Of a DNA stretch of 64,000 nt, positions 62,123 through 64,000 are shown piece after piece. The stretch is from positions 558,001 through 622,000 of the forward strand of contig NZ_JACLZJ010000001.1 of assembly GCF_014253075.1 (NCBI RefSeq), in the 5' to 3' direction. The notes beneath the pieces were generated by a model, which saw only the letters and a list, made by a program, of their open reading frames with translations, made no database searches and was not told the DNA's origin. Position 1 is the stretch's first letter. Each line of letters begins with the position of its first letter. This DNA comes from Ochrobactrum sp. CM-21-5. Its GTDB lineage: Bacteria > Pseudomonadota > Alphaproteobacteria > Rhizobiales > Rhizobiaceae. The translations under genes were made by a program, and so were the position numbers.

Positions 62123-63385
62123 TTAGGCGAAATAAGTCGAAAGAGCTGGAAAGATGGACAGCAGCACCAGAATGATGCAGCAGATGATGAAAAACGGCAG
62201 AGTGACGATGAACATTTTGCCCGGTTTTGCTCCAGTCACGGCGGCCGCAATGAAGAAGTTCAGTCCCACCGGTGGCGACAGGAAGCCGAGAACGAGATTG
62301 ATCACCGCGACCACGCCGAAATGCACGGGATCGATGCCGTAGACTTCGGTTGCGATCGGCAGAAGTATGGGAACGGTCATGATCAGGCCGGGCGCGCCGT
62401 CGATAACGGTTCCGATGACCAGCAGGATCACGTTTACGAGGAGCATGAACGTAACCGGATCTTTGGCGATGGTTTGAATCCATTCGGCAACCCGTTGGGG
62501 GATCATGCCGTAAACGAGAACCCATGAAAATACAGCCGCAGCCGCAATCAGGAAAAGAATCCCCGCCGACAGAACTCCCGCTTTCATGAACATGCCAGGG
62601 AGTTGTTTCAGGCTGAGGTCGCGAGTTACGAGGCACCCTACGAAGATCGCCGCGATAACGCCCATGGCTGCGGCTTCTGTGGGGTTGGCAAGACCCGTAA
62701 CGATCGAGCCTACGATGATCAGCGGGATGGTGAGGGTCGGCAGCGCCTTTAATGTGATGCCGATCCGCTGGCGCATCGGCAAATGTTCGCCGCGCGGATA
62801 ATTGTAGATGTAGCCCATCAGCGCGATCACCACGCAGAAGGCCACGGTAAGCATGAGCCCCGGTATGATGCCCGCCGCCAGCATGGTTCCGACCGGCACC
62901 TGCGCAATGACGCTGTAAACGACGAACATGATCGACGGCGGAATGATCGGGCCGAGCATGCCCGCATAGGCGGTCAGCCCCGCGGCGAAGGTCTTGTCAT
63001 ACCCCTTGCGCTCCATTTCGGGCACGACCATCTGCGACATCAGGGCAACCTGCGCCGCTGCCGAGCCGAGGATCGACGCCACGAACATGTTGGCAAGCAG
63101 GTTGACATAGGCAAGGCCCCCTTTGAGGGTGCCCACGAACGCCATGGCCATGTCGATGATGCGCCGTGTGATGCCGCCGCCGTTCATGATCTCGCCAATC
63201 AGAATGAAAAGCGGAATGGCGATGAGGCCATAGCTATCCAGCCCCGTGAACATCTGCGTGGGAAAGGAGACGAACAGCACCGTATTTCCGCTTTGCCAGA
63301 TATAGGCGGTGGCGGTCAGGCAAAGAACGATGGAGATCGGCAGGCCGATCAGCATGAGAGCGACGAATGCGCCGAAGGTAAACAT
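62123..63385 (-). CDS. TRAP transporter large permease (DctM family)
   Basis: A 420-residue, very hydrophobic protein with about 12 helices, normal DctM length. Sequence marks are FVSFPTQMFTGLDSYGLIAIPLFILIGEIMNGGGITRRIIDMA in successive helices and NPTEAAAMGVIAAIFVG. It moves the ligand with sodium or proton symport together with DctQ. The start overlaps the DctQ stop by one base (TGATG), 24 bases before the binding-protein gene. Confidence 0.93.
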   Translation of the reverse strand: MFTFGAFVALMLIGLPISIVLCLTATAYIWQSGNTVLFVSFPTQMFTGLDSYGLIAIPLFILIGEIMNGGGITRRIIDMAMAFVGTLKGGLAYVNLLANMFVASILGSAAAQVALMSQMVVPEMERKGYDKTFAAGLTAYAGMLGPIIPPSIMFVVYSVIAQVPVGTMLAAGIIPGLMLTVAFCVVIALMGYIYNYPRGEHLPMRQRIGITLKALPTLTIPLIIVGSIVTGLANPTEAAAMGVIAAIFVGCLVTRDLSLKQLPGMFMKAGVLSAGILFLIAAAAVFSWVLVYGMIPQRVAEWIQTIAKDPVTFMLLVNVILLVIGTVIDGAPGLIMTVPILLPIATEVYGIDPVHFGVVAVINLVLGFLSPPVGLNFFIAAAVTGAKPGKMFIVTLPFFIICCIILVLLSIFPALSTYFA

Positions 63386-63999
63386 CAGGCAGCTCCTTCG
63401 GCTGTTGTGAGCGATATCTGAACGCGTTTGCGTGCGAAGCCCAGATCCTCAAGCAGATTGGCCGCGCAATGAATGGTGAGGGTGAGCGCAAAGATTGGCA
63501 GGATGAGATTGACCAGCCAGGTGGGCCATTCCAGCGTCTGCGTCCGCTCGGTGTAGAGAAAATTGAAGGACTCGGCGGCATAGGATTTGGCATCGAATCC
63601 GTAGGATGCGATCCCGAGCGGATCCATCCATGTCCAGCACATCACGATAAAGCCGAGCGCAAAGGTGAGGGAAATTGCCGTGGCAAGAGCACGAAGCCGG
63701 GCGACCCATTTGGCCGAAAGATGATCTGAAAGCAGCGTGACCGCGAAGTCTATGCGCAGTCTCGTCATCACGGAAGCGCCAATGAAACCCAGCCATATCA
63801 TCGAAAAAATCGACGCTTCATCGATCCAGTAGATCGGCACTTTGGCAAAGCGGGTAACGACGTTGATCAGGATCAAGGCCAGAAGAATCGTTATGAAAAC
63901 GCCAGCAAGAAGCTTTTCCACCTTCAGAACAGCCTGTGACAGTCCCGTGATTTTATCCGCCCAGGCGAATCGGCTTGTCGGCTCTTCGGCTGACGCCAT
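63385..63999 (-). CDS. TRAP transporter small permease (DctQ family)
   Basis: A 204-residue membrane protein with four helices and the DctQ pattern DEASIFSMIWLGFIGASVMTRLRIDFAVTLL. It begins with ATG one base inside the window edge; whether this is the true start cannot be checked because upstream sequence is missing. First gene of the operon dctQ-dctM-dctP seen here. Confidence 0.88.
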   Translation of the reverse strand: MASAEEPTSRFAWADKITGLSQAVLKVEKLLAGVFITILLALILINVVTRFAKVPIYWIDEASIFSMIWLGFIGASVMTRLRIDFAVTLLSDHLSAKWVARLRALATAISLTFALGFIVMCWTWMDPLGIASYGFDAKSYAAESFNFLYTERTQTLEWPTWLVNLILPIFALTLTIHCAANLLEDLGFARKRVQISLTTAEGAA

Positions 64000-64000
64000 C

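Overview
The window looks like chromosome of a Brucellaceae alphaproteobacterium, most likely the Brucella/Ochrobactrum group. This rests on recognisable protein sequences (HisD, MurA, SoxBDAG), on the rhizobial-type gene run murA, DUF2948, hisD, UPF0262, phosphatase, infA, maf, yacG, and on about 100-bp palindromic intergenic repeats of the kind known from Brucella. No database search was possible, so the genus is an inference.

Left part (1-24 kb) is metabolic. An osmoprotectant/betaine ABC transporter (ATPase cut by the window edge, fused permease, OsmF-like binding protein) is followed by glutamate dehydrogenase and, divergently, the heterotetrameric sarcosine oxidase operon soxBDAG. Together these suggest uptake and demethylation of methylated glycines with nitrogen feeding into glutamate. 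From 9.5 to 23.9 kb lies a sugar-acid gene cluster centred on an IclR regulator. It holds a sugar ABC transporter, a mutarotase, a Gfo/Idh/MocA dehydrogenase, a fuconolactonase-like amidohydrolase, L-fuconate dehydratase, an SDR dehydrogenase and an FAH-family hydrolase. This is a nearly complete non-phosphorylating L-fucose route to pyruvate and lactate. A second enolase-superfamily enzyme, a MaoC hydratase, a CaiB/BaiF CoA-transferase and a binding-protein-like gene without a signal peptide are unexplained additions.

The middle (24.76-42.39 kb) is an integrated element bounded by 48-bp direct repeats, the right one being the 3' end of an intact tRNA-Phe. It carries a tyrosine integrase, an AlpA-like HTH protein, a RecA/RepA-type ATPase next to an iteron array (likely origin), and a head module: HK97 portal, protease, major capsid, connectors, small and large terminase. 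It also has a tape measure protein, a secreted small protein, an XRE repressor and its own tRNA-Arg. I find no tail tube, baseplate, fibre, holin or endolysin gene. The element therefore reads as a capsid-encoding phage satellite (cf-PICI-like) that would need a helper's tails and lysis, yet brings a tape measure. A decayed prophage is the alternative.

The right part returns to the core genome (yacG to murA, tRNA-Thr with integrase and IS3 debris beside it). It then holds an envelope-related cluster: an autotransporter, a serine hydrolase overlapping an outer-membrane channel-like protein, a patatin lipoprotein, two membrane proteins with a His...Asn-Cys arrangement like permuted papain folds, and an MFS transporter. 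A DctPQM TRAP transporter ends the window.
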